14,297 bases of DNA from Sulfurimonas sp. (GCA_027858865.1 JAQIBW010000034.1:1-14297); one strand, 5' to 3'; shown: positions 1 through 7,722, counted from the first letter of the stretch. Notes: a model not told the origin generated them from the sequence alone. Numbers and translations are program-made.

Positions 1-11
1 GTTGAGAAGAA

Positions 12-536
12 CTAATTAGAAGTCTTCTTCTCTTTTAGCATTCTCTTATACTCTTTTTCAAACTTTTTTCTTCTGGCATATGAAAGTTTATCTATAAAAA
101 GCATACCGTTTAGGTGATCTATTTCGTGTTGAATAGCTACGCTTAGTAGACCATTAGCTTCTAAGGTCTTTGTGTTTGCATCTCTGTCTTGAAAGTTTAC
201 GGTGATGTTTTCAAATCTTGTAATATCTTCATAAAAAGAAGGAACACTCAAACAACCCTCTTGGTAAATAATCTCACCATCTTTTTGAGTTATGAGAGGG
301 TTAATCATCTCGATAAGATTTTCAATCGGCTGTTCACCATCTTCTTCTGGAATGTTTAAAATCAATACTTGCTTAGCATGTGCAACTTGGATAGCTGCTA
401 GACCGATACCATTTGTATTAACCATTATCGGGTACATTGCATCTAAAAGATCATGCAGCTCTTTATTAAAAACTTCGACTTTTTTTGACTTTTCTCTAAG
501 TCTTTTGTCTGGATATTCTACTATACTTAAATTCAT
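12..536 (-). CDS. def: peptide deformylase
   Basis: Removes the N-formyl group from the initiator methionine of nascent proteins in the cytoplasm. The 174-residue protein has all three family motifs: GIGLAAIQ (43-50), EGCLSVP (93-99, with metal-ligand Cys95) and QHEIDHLNG (136-144, with metal ligands His137 and His141 and catalytic Glu138). Length is normal for a bacterial deformylase, and the lysine-rich C-terminus (about 155-174) is a common tail. It is the last gene seen of the minus-strand run. Its start lies 10 bp after the stop of the GGDEF-like gene, and no good Shine-Dalgarno sequence is visible in that AT-only gap, so it may rely on translational coupling or a weak AAGAG further up. 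Association of def with clpP and tig is typical of Campylobacterota. Function is certain by motif. Confidence 0.97.
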   Translation of the reverse strand: MNLSIVEYPDKRLREKSKKVEVFNKELHDLLDAMYPIMVNTNGIGLAAIQVAHAKQVLILNIPEEDGEQPIENLIEMINPLITQKDGEIIYQEGCLSVPSFYEDITRFENITVNFQDRDANTKTLEANGLLSVAIQHEIDHLNGMLFIDKLSYARRKKFEKEYKRMLKEKKTSN

Positions 537-546
537 TTATATATAT

Positions 547-1611
547 TTACTCTTGTATTGATTGTGCTGGTATATTTCTCTGTGAAACTGCGAAATCAAT
601 TTTTTTGTCACTATATGCTTTTTCGATTCCGTCCATAGCACTTACAACTATTTCTTCTACAGAATAAAGCGTTGCAATATCAGTAATACCAATAGAGATT
701 TTTAGCTGTATCTCACGGTCTGCCAAGAAAAAGTTAGAGTTAGAAACTAAATCACAAAGTCTTTCACTAGCTTTTAGCGCACTTGGTATGTCAGTATGTT
801 TTAGAAGCATTGCAAAAACACCGTTACCATAATGAGCAACAGTATCACTTCTTCTTGATGTTTTAAGAAGTAGTCTTGCGATTGTTCTTGTCATAAGTGT
901 AATAGCTTTTTCATTGTTCACACTATCTTTCAACTCACGTGAAAGTTCTATCATGATAAGTGAGCTTTTGTGTTTAAACTCAGTGATAAGCTCCACTTCT
1001 TGCTCTATCTTAGTCATTAAATAACGTTTATTATAAACGCCAAATTTATTATCAAAGATAGTCTCATTCTCTACATGTTTAACTATCTTAGCAGTATCTT
1101 CATAGAGAGTCTTCATCTGAGCACTCTGCTTTGTCAAAATACTATTTAGCTTTGAAACATCACCTTCTAAAGATGCAATGATTCCAGCAGCAGCTTGAAT
1201 ATCACTATTTTCCTGAAGCTCTTTTTTTCTTTTATCAAGAATTTTTGTCATTAGTGCCATATTTTTATAGAGATTAGCAGTAACACTTAGGATGTTTTTT
1301 ACAGATGTAAAACCCTTTTTGAGACTCTGTTCAAGCATGATGGTATTTTCATCATCATTACTCTCTTCAAGCTCAAGCATAGATAGTATCTGTTTACGAA
1401 GATTCTCACTCTTATCCTCTAAAAGTCTATCAAAATAGAGTGAGAAGTTGTTTGGAGTAGGTGGCAAGTTATCTGTTATAAGAGCACTTAATACCTCTTT
1501 TGAGTATATTTCTAAATCACTAGTAGGCTCATCCATATCCAATGCTGCAATCTTTGGTTCATCTGCTACACTAACATCACGACGATTTCTACTTCTTAAA
1601 GATCCTGCCAT
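547..1611 (-). CDS. degenerate GGDEF-domain protein, probable c-di-GMP-binding or structural rather than catalytic
   Basis: A 354-residue soluble protein with no membrane segment. Residues about 1-185 are mostly helical and charged; the part around 125-180 looks coiled-coil-like. Residues about 186-345 follow the GGDEF fold: DNKFGVYNKRYL (187-198) replaces the usual D-x-LTGLxNRR entry motif, and SIGIT (306-310) is a family-like strand. The signature loop is degenerate: GG(D/E)EF has become GNGVF (262-266), so the metal- and GTP-binding acidic residues are gone and cyclase activity is unlikely. The inhibitory-site motif RxxD is kept at R253-D256, in the same register to the signature loop as in PleD. 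This suggests c-di-GMP binding without synthesis (inference). The start has SD GGGGA directly before it, 9 bp after the clpP stop. Partner and pathway are unknown. Confidence 0.85.
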   Translation of the reverse strand: MAGSLRSRNRRDVSVADEPKIAALDMDEPTSDLEIYSKEVLSALITDNLPPTPNNFSLYFDRLLEDKSENLRKQILSMLELEESNDDENTIMLEQSLKKGFTSVKNILSVTANLYKNMALMTKILDKRKKELQENSDIQAAAGIIASLEGDVSKLNSILTKQSAQMKTLYEDTAKIVKHVENETIFDNKFGVYNKRYLMTKIEQEVELITEFKHKSSLIMIELSRELKDSVNNEKAITLMTRTIARLLLKTSRRSDTVAHYGNGVFAMLLKHTDIPSALKASERLCDLVSNSNFFLADREIQLKISIGITDIATLYSVEEIVVSAMDGIEKAYSDKKIDFAVSQRNIPAQSIQE

Positions 1612-1620
1612 ATTATCCCC

Positions 1621-2211
1621 TTACTCTTTATCGTTTTTAACCAAAACCTCATCAATCATTCCATACTCTTGAGCTTCTTTTGCACTCATAAAGTTGTCGC
1701 GATCGGTATCTTTTTCTACTCTCTTAACACTTTGTCCAGTATTTTTTGCCAAAATACCGTTAAGCTCTGCTTTCATACGAAGAATCTCTGTTGCTTGAAT
1801 AGCTATATCTGTTGCTTGACCTTGAGCACCACCTAAAGGTTGGTGTATCATGATACGAGCGTGAGGAAGAGCATATCTCTTACCCTTCTCACCAGATGAA
1901 AGTAAAAATGCACCCATAGATGCGGCTTGTCCTATACATATTGTAGTAATGTGCGGACGAATATAGTTCATAGTGTCAAAAATAGCCATTCCTGCAGTAA
2001 CAACTCCACCAGGAGAGTTTATGTAGAAATAGATGTCTTTCTCTGGATCTTCTGCTTCAAGAAATAGCATTTGTGCAACTATAGAAGAAGCAACTGCATC
2101 GTTAACTTCTCCACTTAGCATAATAATTCTATCTTTTAAAAGACGAGAGTAGATATCATAAGAGCGTTCGCCACGACCTGTTTTTTCTACTACATAAGGA
2201 ATATAACTCAT
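1621..2211 (-). CDS. clpP: ATP-dependent Clp protease proteolytic subunit
   Basis: Serine peptidase that forms the double-heptamer chamber of Clp proteases and degrades proteins unfolded by ClpX or ClpA. The 196-residue length matches the family. The catalytic triad is visible: Ser98 in GQAASMG (94-100), His123 in MIHQP (121-125) and Asp172 in TDRDNF (169-174). The INSPGG segment (64-69) forms the oxyanion-hole region. The extra N-terminal residues MSYIPYVVEKTGRGERSYDI are the usual propeptide and axial-loop region. The start codon lies 2 bp after the tig stop, so the two are translationally coupled, an arrangement shared with Campylobacter. The coupling links folding (trigger factor) and degradation in one transcript. 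Confidence 0.98.
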   Translation of the reverse strand: MSYIPYVVEKTGRGERSYDIYSRLLKDRIIMLSGEVNDAVASSIVAQMLFLEAEDPEKDIYFYINSPGGVVTAGMAIFDTMNYIRPHITTICIGQAASMGAFLLSSGEKGKRYALPHARIMIHQPLGGAQGQATDIAIQATEILRMKAELNGILAKNTGQSVKRVEKDTDRDNFMSAKEAQEYGMIDEVLVKNDKE

Positions 2212-2213
2212 GC

Positions 2214-3515
2214 TTACGCTTCTTTTATCTTTGAGTTAAGAAGTTGGCTAAGAACTTTGTCTTCTACCATTGACATCTGAACTGCAGGAAGATAACCAGA
2301 TTCTTTATATTGCTCATACGCTTTTTGAGGATCTTGACCCATTTGCATTGCTTCGTAGTAAATAGTTTGCATAACTTCTTGCTCTTCAACTTTTATGTTT
2401 TCAGCAGCAGCTAGTGCATCGATAATGAAAGTAGCTTTTACACTTCTTTGTGCATCTTCGCGGAATGTATCACGAAGTTCATTTAACTTATCTGCACTCT
2501 CACGAAGCTCTGTAATCTCTTCTTCACTCATACTTTGAGCTTTTTTATTAAGAGCCATGTCGATCTCTTGATCTACAACAAATTCTGGTAGGTCAAAATT
2601 AATACCAGCAACAAAAGTCTCTAGTAATGCGGGTTTTAAATCGTCATTGTAAAGTTTCGCTAACTTTTCGTTTTGCATTTGAATTTTAACTTGTTTTGTA
2701 AGTTCTTCTAAAGTTGCATCTTCTTGACCTGGAAGCATTTTCTTAGCTAACTCATCATCGATTACTACTTCATCTTTAACTTTAATACCGTTAACTTTTA
2801 CTTTGAACTCAGCGTCTTTACCAGCTAGCTCTTTTCCACCGTAGTTTTCAGGGAAAGTAACTTTAATAATAACGGCATCGTCTCTTTTTACCCCGATTAA
2901 TTGCTCTTCAAAACCTGGAATGAACTGACCTGAACCTAAAAGTAGTTCGAAATTCTCAGCAGTTCCACCTTCAAAAACTTTACCATCAACAGAACCTTCA
3001 AAATCGATAACAGCAGTATCGCCATCTTTCATCTTACGGTTTCTTGCGATATCTTTTAGAGGAGCTTGTCCTTCTGCTAATTCTTGAATTCTTTTTTCAA
3101 CATCTTCATCACTTACTACAGGCTTTTCAAAATCTTTAACCATTGAAGCATAGTCACCAAGTTCAATAACTGGTCTCATAGCAACTTTTACAACTACTTC
3201 AATTTTATCATCAGATTTATCAAATTTAGAAATATTTGGCTCACCGATTAGTGAATCATTTTCAATATTTAATTCTTCTAAACCTTTAGAAAGAACATCA
3301 CGAAGAGCTTCAGATTCAGCATCTTGAACAAGTCTTTCACCATATTGTTTCTTAACTATCGCGATAGGCACTTTACCTTTACGAAAACCTTGAACACTTG
3401 CAGTTTTTGCTAGTTCTTTAGCAATTTTCTCCAAGTTAGCATCAATAACTTCTCTTAAAATTGTCGCCTCTATTGTAGCGTTAGCACCATCTATTTTATT
3501 TGATTTGATTTGCAT
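2214..3515 (-). CDS. tig: trigger factor, ribosome-associated chaperone and prolyl isomerase
   Basis: Binds near the ribosomal exit tunnel and shields nascent chains. The 433-residue protein has the full three-domain layout. The ribosome-binding N-domain carries the signature GFRKGKVP (43-50). The FKBP-type peptidyl-prolyl isomerase domain spans about 160-245 and includes GSGQFIPGFEEQLIG (194-208). The long helical C-terminal chaperone domain runs from about 250 to 433. It has a clear SD (AAGGAAA, 3519-3525) before the ATG. It is followed at 2 bp by clpP and preceded, after 77 bp, by lspA. I see no oddity in length or motifs. Confidence 0.98.
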   Translation of the reverse strand: MQIKSNKIDGANATIEATILREVIDANLEKIAKELAKTASVQGFRKGKVPIAIVKKQYGERLVQDAESEALRDVLSKGLEELNIENDSLIGEPNISKFDKSDDKIEVVVKVAMRPVIELGDYASMVKDFEKPVVSDEDVEKRIQELAEGQAPLKDIARNRKMKDGDTAVIDFEGSVDGKVFEGGTAENFELLLGSGQFIPGFEEQLIGVKRDDAVIIKVTFPENYGGKELAGKDAEFKVKVNGIKVKDEVVIDDELAKKMLPGQEDATLEELTKQVKIQMQNEKLAKLYNDDLKPALLETFVAGINFDLPEFVVDQEIDMALNKKAQSMSEEEITELRESADKLNELRDTFREDAQRSVKATFIIDALAAAENIKVEEQEVMQTIYYEAMQMGQDPQKAYEQYKESGYLPAVQMSMVEDKVLSQLLNSKIKEA

Positions 3516-3554
3516 CTATTTCCTTTTATTATTTCTATTAGTCGTATTTCTAAC

Positions 3555-3574
3555 TATTATTTTGGGTAATAATA
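3555..3574 (-). other. weak A/T stem-loop between lspA and tig
   Basis: Seven-base arms TATTATT and AATAATA around a TTGGGT loop lie in the 77-bp lspA-tig gap. A second pair, CTAACT (3550-3555) and AGTTAG (3591-3596), encloses most of the gap. The stem is all A/T and has no U-tract after it in the direction of transcription, so it is not a convincing terminator. It may only partly separate the two halves of the run or shape the tig leader. Confidence 0.25.
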
Positions 3575-3592
3575 TCCAAAATCTGCTTTTAG

Positions 3593-4048
3593 TTAGCTTT
3601 TGCATAGTTTTGGTTTAAAGTTTAATAGTAAAAACCATACAACTGCTACATCAATCATCACATCAGCGAAGTTAAACACTGCAAAGTCAAATCCACAGTG
3701 CCAGTAAACCATATCAACAACTCCACCATGAACGAACCTATCATATATATTTGAAAAAGCACCACCAAGCATCAAACCTGCAGGGAATGCAAAACATATT
3801 TTTTTTAGAGTTATTATGTAGACAAGTATTCCACTCACTAAAACCAATTGAATATACTTTAACCATTCATCTAAAAAAGCGAGCATAGAAAATGCCACAC
3901 CTCTGTTATAAACTAAGATTAGGTCAATACACTCCGTATAGTAGCGAAAGCCATCTACAAAAAGCATCTTAATATTTTGATCAACAATAAAAATCCCAAC
4001 CATTGTAAAAAACATAATGGCACTAAGTCGTAGTGTAGCGTTAGGCAT
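3593..4048 (-). CDS. lspA: lipoprotein signal peptidase (signal peptidase II)
   Basis: Inner-membrane aspartyl protease that cleaves the signal peptide of diacylated prolipoproteins. The 151 residues contain four hydrophobic segments at roughly 8-26, 62-80, 86-100 and 127-144. Conserved elements are VDQNIK (22-27, the D-x-x-x-K region), GGAFSNIYDR (95-104), VVDM with catalytic Asp112 and FNFAD with catalytic Asp129. Length is normal, slightly short. The start overlaps the end of glmM by 8 bp, implying translational coupling; glmM-lspA adjacency is conserved in Campylobacterota. A substrate is present in this window, the lipoprotein at 10354-11202. Confidence 0.97.
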   Translation of the reverse strand: MPNATLRLSAIMFFTMVGIFIVDQNIKMLFVDGFRYYTECIDLILVYNRGVAFSMLAFLDEWLKYIQLVLVSGILVYIITLKKICFAFPAGLMLGGAFSNIYDRFVHGGVVDMVYWHCGFDFAVFNFADVMIDVAVVWFLLLNFKPKLCKS

Positions 4049-5381
4049 TTAAAGCTTTTAGAAAAAATTTAATCATATCATCCATGTTTGAATTCATCTC
4101 TTTGGTATCTTTTGCCTCAAGTAGAACTCTTAGTTTGTTCTCTGTTCCGGAGTATCTAATCAGATGACGAATATGTTTTGCATCTAGATTTTTTAGTTTT
4201 GCATCTAGTCCATCTATTTTATTTAATGGTAATTTAGTCTTAATATTAATATTTACAAGTTTTTGAGGGTAGAGACTAAATGGACGCAGAGCTTCAGATG
4301 CTTTAGTCTTTGTATTAATAAGTAATGCTAGTGTTTGAAGAGCACTTACAAGCCCATCTCCAGTTTTTGCAAAATCACTGATAATAACATGACCACTCTG
4401 CTCACCACCAAAGTTAATGCCCTCTTTTTTCATAATCTGTAAAACATTTTTATCACCTACATCTGAGCGAAATAGTTTTAGACCTTTAGAGTCCATAAAA
4501 TCTTCTAGACCTTGATTACTCATAACAGTAGAAACAATTCCACCGCCTTTTAATACACCTCTATCATTCATATATGAGCCAAGGGCACCTAAAAGCTGAT
4601 CTCCATCTACAATTTCACCATTCTCATCAACCACAACAAGTCTGTCAGCATCTCCATCAAGTGCTATACCCAAATCTGCTCTAAACTTAACAACGCTCTC
4701 ACACAGATCTTTTGTATGCAGTGCTCCACAGTTCTCGTTAATGTTAAATCCATCTGGTTTATTATGCAGTACAACTACATCAGCACCAAGCTCTTCTAAT
4801 ACTGTCGGCCCTACTATATAACCGGCTCCGTTTGCAGCATCTAAAACTATTCTCATACCACTTAAAGAAAGCTCTCTTGGAAAAGAATTTTTTAGAGCAA
4901 CTATATATCGCCCTATTACATCATCTATTCTTTTTGCTTTACCAATATTTTTTGCAGTAACTTGAGCCTCTTCTATTTTCTCATCATCCCCGTAGATTGC
5001 TTCTATCTCAGCTTCCACTTCATGAGAAAGTTTATCTCCATGTCCATCATATAATTTAATTCCATTATCTTCATATGAATTGTGAGAAGCACTAATCATA
5101 AGACCGGCATCACATCTCATATTTTCAGTAATAAAAGCGATAGCAGGAGTGGGCATTGGTCCTATTTCTATGACATCATAACCAATTGCAGTTAAGCCGC
5201 TAACAATTGCATTTTCTATCATATAACCACTTCTACGAGTATCTTTACCGATTAAAATTCTATTCGTCGTTGAGTGAGCTTTGAAGTATATACCAGCTGC
5301 CATTGCAATTCTCATAGCTAAAGAAGCACTTAAAAATGACCCTGCTTCACCTCTAACTCCATCTGTTCCAAATAATTTCAT
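4041..5381 (-). CDS. glmM: phosphoglucosamine mutase
   Basis: Converts glucosamine-6-phosphate to glucosamine-1-phosphate for UDP-GlcNAc, the precursor of peptidoglycan and lipopolysaccharide. The 446 residues match the usual length of about 445. The four alpha-D-phosphohexomutase motifs are present: active-site loop SASHN (97-101) with phosphoserine Ser99, Mg-binding DGDADR (242-247), sugar-binding GGEQSGH (325-331) and phosphate-binding RYSGTENKLRVL (409-420). The N-terminus MKLFGTDGVRG is typical of GlmM rather than other phosphomutases. It is the first gene of the minus-strand run, with SD GGA about 9 bp before the ATG and a promoter-like sequence about 30 bp upstream. It overlaps lspA by 8 bp. 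Confidence 0.98.
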   Translation of the reverse strand: MKLFGTDGVRGEAGSFLSASLAMRIAMAAGIYFKAHSTTNRILIGKDTRRSGYMIENAIVSGLTAIGYDVIEIGPMPTPAIAFITENMRCDAGLMISASHNSYEDNGIKLYDGHGDKLSHEVEAEIEAIYGDDEKIEEAQVTAKNIGKAKRIDDVIGRYIVALKNSFPRELSLSGMRIVLDAANGAGYIVGPTVLEELGADVVVLHNKPDGFNINENCGALHTKDLCESVVKFRADLGIALDGDADRLVVVDENGEIVDGDQLLGALGSYMNDRGVLKGGGIVSTVMSNQGLEDFMDSKGLKLFRSDVGDKNVLQIMKKEGINFGGEQSGHVIISDFAKTGDGLVSALQTLALLINTKTKASEALRPFSLYPQKLVNINIKTKLPLNKIDGLDAKLKNLDAKHIRHLIRYSGTENKLRVLLEAKDTKEMNSNMDDMIKFFLKALNA

Positions 5382-5408
5382 AATAATTCCATAATTTTAA
5401 AGTGGTGT

Positions 5409-5414
5409 ATTTTA
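5409..5414 (-). promoter_or_regulatory. candidate -10 box of the glmM-lspA-(tig-clpP-def) run
   Basis: On the minus strand the sequence reads TATGTTAAAATACACC, with TAAAAT as a likely -10 hexamer. It lies in the divergent glmM/rpsT spacer, 27 bp before the glmM start codon. No clear -35 is visible, which is usual for sigma-70 promoters of this phylum. Transcription start is not determined. Confidence 0.4.
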
Positions 5415-5481
5415 ACATAATTAATCAATAAAGTTGAAATTATTGCAATTCACCTTGTCTTTAACTTAAATTTAATTATCT

Positions 5482-5493
5482 TTAAGCTAGAAT
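5482..5493 (+). promoter_or_regulatory. candidate extended -10 of the rpsT-prfA operon
   Basis: The plus strand reads TTTAAGCTAGAAT just before a short GC patch (TGCGC). The hexamer TAGAAT (5488-5493) differs from TATAAT at one position, and the upstream T/A-rich tract resembles Campylobacterota housekeeping promoters, which lack a fixed -35. Predicted transcription start is near 5500, leaving a leader of about 28 nt before rpsT. Confidence 0.55.
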
Positions 5494-5515
5494 TGCGCAC
5501 TAAAAAATTAATGAG

Positions 5516-5520
5516 AAGGA
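5516..5520 (+). promoter_or_regulatory. Shine-Dalgarno AAGGA that decides the rpsT start
   Basis: AAGGA lies 7 nt before the ATG at 5528 but only 3 nt before another ATG at 5524, which is in a different frame. Spacing and the MANHKS protein start both select 5528. Confidence 0.8.
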
Positions 5521-5527
5521 CTCATGC

Positions 5528-5788
5528 ATGGCAAATCACAAGTCATCAATTAAGAGAATTCGCCAAACTATCGTTCGTTCAGAACGTAATCGTTTCTATA
5601 GAAATCGTCTTAAAAACATTGTAAGAAGTGTAAATACTGCAGTAGAAGCAGGAAATAAAGAAGAAGCAGCTGCAGCATTTCAAGTAGCTAACAAACAAAT
5701 TCACAAATTTGTAAGCAAAGGTGTCTTAAAAAAAGAAACTGCTGCTAGAAAAGTTAGTCGTCTACACAAATCTGTAAACGCTATATAA
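5528..5788 (+). CDS. rpsT: 30S ribosomal protein S20
   Basis: Small basic protein that binds 16S rRNA during assembly of the 30S subunit. The 86 residues begin MANHKSSIKRIRQT, the hallmark S20 N-terminus, and continue as a lysine/arginine-rich two- or three-helix bundle ending in RKVSRLHKSVNAI. Length equals that of most bacterial S20 proteins. It is the first gene of a two-gene plus-strand operon with prfA (16 bp gap), an order conserved in Campylobacterota. It is divergent from glmM with its own promoter in the 146-bp spacer. S20 is autoregulated at translation in Escherichia coli, but I cannot see evidence for that here. Confidence 0.98.
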   Translation: MANHKSSIKRIRQTIVRSERNRFYRNRLKNIVRSVNTAVEAGNKEEAAAAFQVANKQIHKFVSKGVLKKETAARKVSRLHKSVNAI

Positions 5789-5792
5789 TTAG

Positions 5793-5809
5793 AGCATAAT
5801 AATTATGCT
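5793..5809 (+). promoter_or_regulatory. perfect inverted repeat covering the prfA start codon
   Basis: AGCATAAT-A-ATTATGCT is perfectly self-complementary around a single central base. It runs from just after the rpsT stop into prfA codon 2, and the ATG (5805-5807) lies in the right arm. As RNA it can form a 7-bp stem with a UAA triloop that pairs the start codon; a G-U pair at 5792/5810 could extend it. No strong SD precedes prfA apart from AGAG at 5791-5794, which is itself partly in the stem. Role is unproven. Confidence 0.5.
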
Positions 5810-6872
5810 TGCTGATAAACTTAATCCGTTTATCAATCGTTATAATGAACTTGGCGAAATGCTGAGTTCACCTGACATCACTTCTGACATCAAAAGAATG
5901 ACAGCTCTCTCAAAAGAACAATCTTCACTTTTACCAATCGTTGAAAAAGCAAAAGAATATCAAACTTTAATTTCAGATATTGCTGACACTAAAGAAATGC
6001 TATCAGATGCTGAAATGGGCGACATGGCGAAAGAGGAGCTTAAAGAGCTTGAACCTAAGAAACCACTTTTAGAAGAAGATATTAAAACTCTTCTAATCCC
6101 AAAAGATCCTAATGATGATAGAAATATTATCGTTGAGCTTCGCGCAGGAGCTGGTGGTGATGAGGCAGCAATCTTTGTAGGTGATCTTTTTGACGCTTAT
6201 ACTAGATATGCTGATGTAAAAGGTTGGAAAGTTGAACTTATGAGTACTTCTCCATCAGATTCTGGTGGATTTAAAGAAGTTATTGCACTTATTAAAGGTG
6301 ATCAGGTTTATAGTCGATTGAAATATGAAGGTGGAACACACCGGGTTCAGCGTGTTCCAGCAACAGAATCTCAAGGACGTGTTCATACGTCAGCAATTAC
6401 AGTAGCAGTTATGCCTGAAGTTGATGATGTTGAAGTTGTTATTGAAGATAAAGATTTAAAGATAGACGTTATGCGTTCATCTGGTTGTGGTGGTCAGTCT
6501 GTAAATACTACTGACTCTGCTGTTAGGATTACTCACTTGCCAACTGGTCTAGTAGTAACAAATCAGGATCAAAAATCTCAACACAAAAATAGAGAAAAAG
6601 CTATGAAGGTTCTAAAAGCTAGACTTTTTGATCTTGAGATGCGAGAAGCGCAAGCTAAAGACAGTGAAGCGAGATCTGCTCAAGTTGGAACCGGAGATAG
6701 AAGTGGAAGAATTCGTACGTATAATTATCCACAAAACCGTATTAGTGATCACAGAATCACTCTTACTCTTTACAGACTTAATGAAATCATGAGTGGTGGA
6801 CTTCTTGATGAAGTTATTGAACCGCTTATTGCTGATCATCAAGGTAAAAATGTTGAAGCTGCTGGACTCTAG
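5805..6872 (+). CDS. prfA: peptide chain release factor 1
   Basis: Recognises UAA and UAG stop codons and triggers hydrolysis of peptidyl-tRNA on the ribosome. The 355 residues match RF1. The codon-recognition tripeptide is PAT (185-187), which distinguishes RF1 from RF2 (SPF). The catalytic GGQ is at 229-231 inside SSGCGGQSVN. The N-terminal helical domain (about 1-105) and the class-I core (AGAGGDEAAIF, 114-124) are intact, and no programmed frameshift is present. It follows rpsT by 16 bp without a strong ribosome-binding site, and the start codon lies in a perfect inverted repeat, so initiation may be coupled to rpsT or limited by structure. It ends 12 bp before a strong hairpin terminator. 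Confidence 0.98.
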   Translation: MLADKLNPFINRYNELGEMLSSPDITSDIKRMTALSKEQSSLLPIVEKAKEYQTLISDIADTKEMLSDAEMGDMAKEELKELEPKKPLLEEDIKTLLIPKDPNDDRNIIVELRAGAGGDEAAIFVGDLFDAYTRYADVKGWKVELMSTSPSDSGGFKEVIALIKGDQVYSRLKYEGGTHRVQRVPATESQGRVHTSAITVAVMPEVDDVEVVIEDKDLKIDVMRSSGCGGQSVNTTDSAVRITHLPTGLVVTNQDQKSQHKNREKAMKVLKARLFDLEMREAQAKDSEARSAQVGTGDRSGRIRTYNYPQNRISDHRITLTLYRLNEIMSGGLLDEVIEPLIADHQGKNVEAAGL

Positions 6873-6880
6873 TCTAAATT

Positions 6881-6963
6881 GGAAGTGAGGCTTTAGCCTC
6901 GCCTTTTTGCGGGACTCATAGTGGAGAACGCCATTAGTTAGCGTTCCTAAAAGTCCCACTTCC
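6881..6963. repeat. 83-bp self-complementary element between prfA and dapF
   Basis: Several nested inverted repeats fill the gap between the convergent genes. The outer pair is GGAAGT (6881-6886) with ACTTCC (6958-6963). Inside lie a hairpin GAGGC-TTTA-GCCTC (6887-6900) and a second arm formed by GGGACT (6911-6916) with AGTCCC (6952-6957), enclosing GAACGC (6926-6931) with GCGTTC (6941-6946). Drawn together this is a three-way junction. It is more GC-rich and more structured than a simple pair of terminators and resembles a dispersed palindromic intergenic repeat. Only one copy is visible in this window, so repeat status is an inference. Confidence 0.6.
6885..6908 (+). terminator. Rho-independent terminator of rpsT-prfA
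   Basis: Stem GTGAGGC / GCCTCGC (one G-U pair) with a TTTA loop is followed one base later by TTTTT (6904-6908). It begins 12 bp after the prfA stop. It forms one arm of the larger 6881-6963 element. Confidence 0.8.
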
Positions 6964-6975
6964 TAAAGAACTAGA

Positions 6976-7722
6976 TTAAACTTCCCAGTCAGTTACAAAA
7001 GTATTTTTAACTTTTCCTCTAAAAGTAATCGTTCTATCATTCATTCCAAGATACAGTGTAGCACCGCTTCTAGGGTAAACTTCGATGTTATTAGCGACTT
7101 TTTCTTCTATATAGGCTCTGTAAAAACACGCTGACATACCAGTTCCACAAGCTAATGTTTCATCTTCAACACCACGCTCATAAGTTCTAACTCGTAGAGT
7201 TTTGTCTTCATCAACAAAAGCAATATTCACATTGGCATTATACTTATGTCTAAGTTCTCTAGCCTCTGCAATGTCAAACTCCTCTATATTTTGTGTAAAA
7301 TGCACCAGATGTGGAACTCCGGTATTAATAAGCCACCAAGACTTACCGTTAAACTCGATGTCTTTATCTAAAATTTTAGGAGGAGTAAGTTCACTAAGAA
7401 CCATATCATCTTCTACCTCAGCGCTAATAACACCTGCGCCAGTTAAAAAACTCATATTCTTAGATGCTAACTTATTCGTATATGCGTAGTGAGCACAAGC
7501 ACGTGAACCATTTCCACACATATCTGCTTCGCTTCCATCACTATTATAAAATTGCCACTCAAAGTCTAATGTATCATGTGGAACTACAACTATTAAGCCA
7601 TCCGCACCGATTCCATCTTGTCTATGACAAAGTTCTTTTGCAAGTTCAGTCCTATTTTCTTTAGTATCAGAGTGAAAAATTACAAAATCATTTCCATTTG
7701 CACTATATTTTGCGCATCTCAT
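6976..7722 (-). CDS. dapF: diaminopimelate epimerase
   Basis: PLP-independent epimerase that converts LL- to meso-diaminopimelate for peptidoglycan and lysine. Both catalytic cysteines are present in their motifs: Cys69 in MCGNGSR (68-74) and Cys192 in the segment RGVEDETLACGTGMSA (183-198). The N-terminal SANGNDFV (7-14) and QDGIGADGL (35-43) are also typical. At 248 residues it is somewhat shorter than the common 270-280 but in the range of Campylobacterota homologues. The ATG overlaps the coaE TGA by 4 bp (7719-7722), so the two are translationally coupled. It is the last gene of a minus-strand operon and convergent with prfA. Confidence 0.97.
   Translation of the reverse strand: MRCAKYSANGNDFVIFHSDTKENRTELAKELCHRQDGIGADGLIVVVPHDTLDFEWQFYNSDGSEADMCGNGSRACAHYAYTNKLASKNMSFLTGAGVISAEVEDDMVLSELTPPKILDKDIEFNGKSWWLINTGVPHLVHFTQNIEEFDIAEARELRHKYNANVNIAFVDEDKTLRVRTYERGVEDETLACGTGMSACFYRAYIEEKVANNIEVYPRSGATLYLGMNDRTITFRGKVKNTFVTDWEV

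Noticed and set aside
547..1611. Active diguanylate cyclase
   Set aside because: The signature loop is GNGVF, lacking the acidic residues needed for metal and GTP chemistry.
5524..5526. Alternative ATG for rpsT 4 bp upstream of the chosen start
   Set aside because: It is in another frame, only 3 nt from the SD, and does not give an S20 protein.
6612..6959. Open frame of 115 codons on the minus strand, antisense to the prfA 3' end
   Set aside because: It lies over conserved prfA coding sequence and the structured 6881-6963 element; composition is explained by those, and no ribosome-binding site or family similarity is seen.
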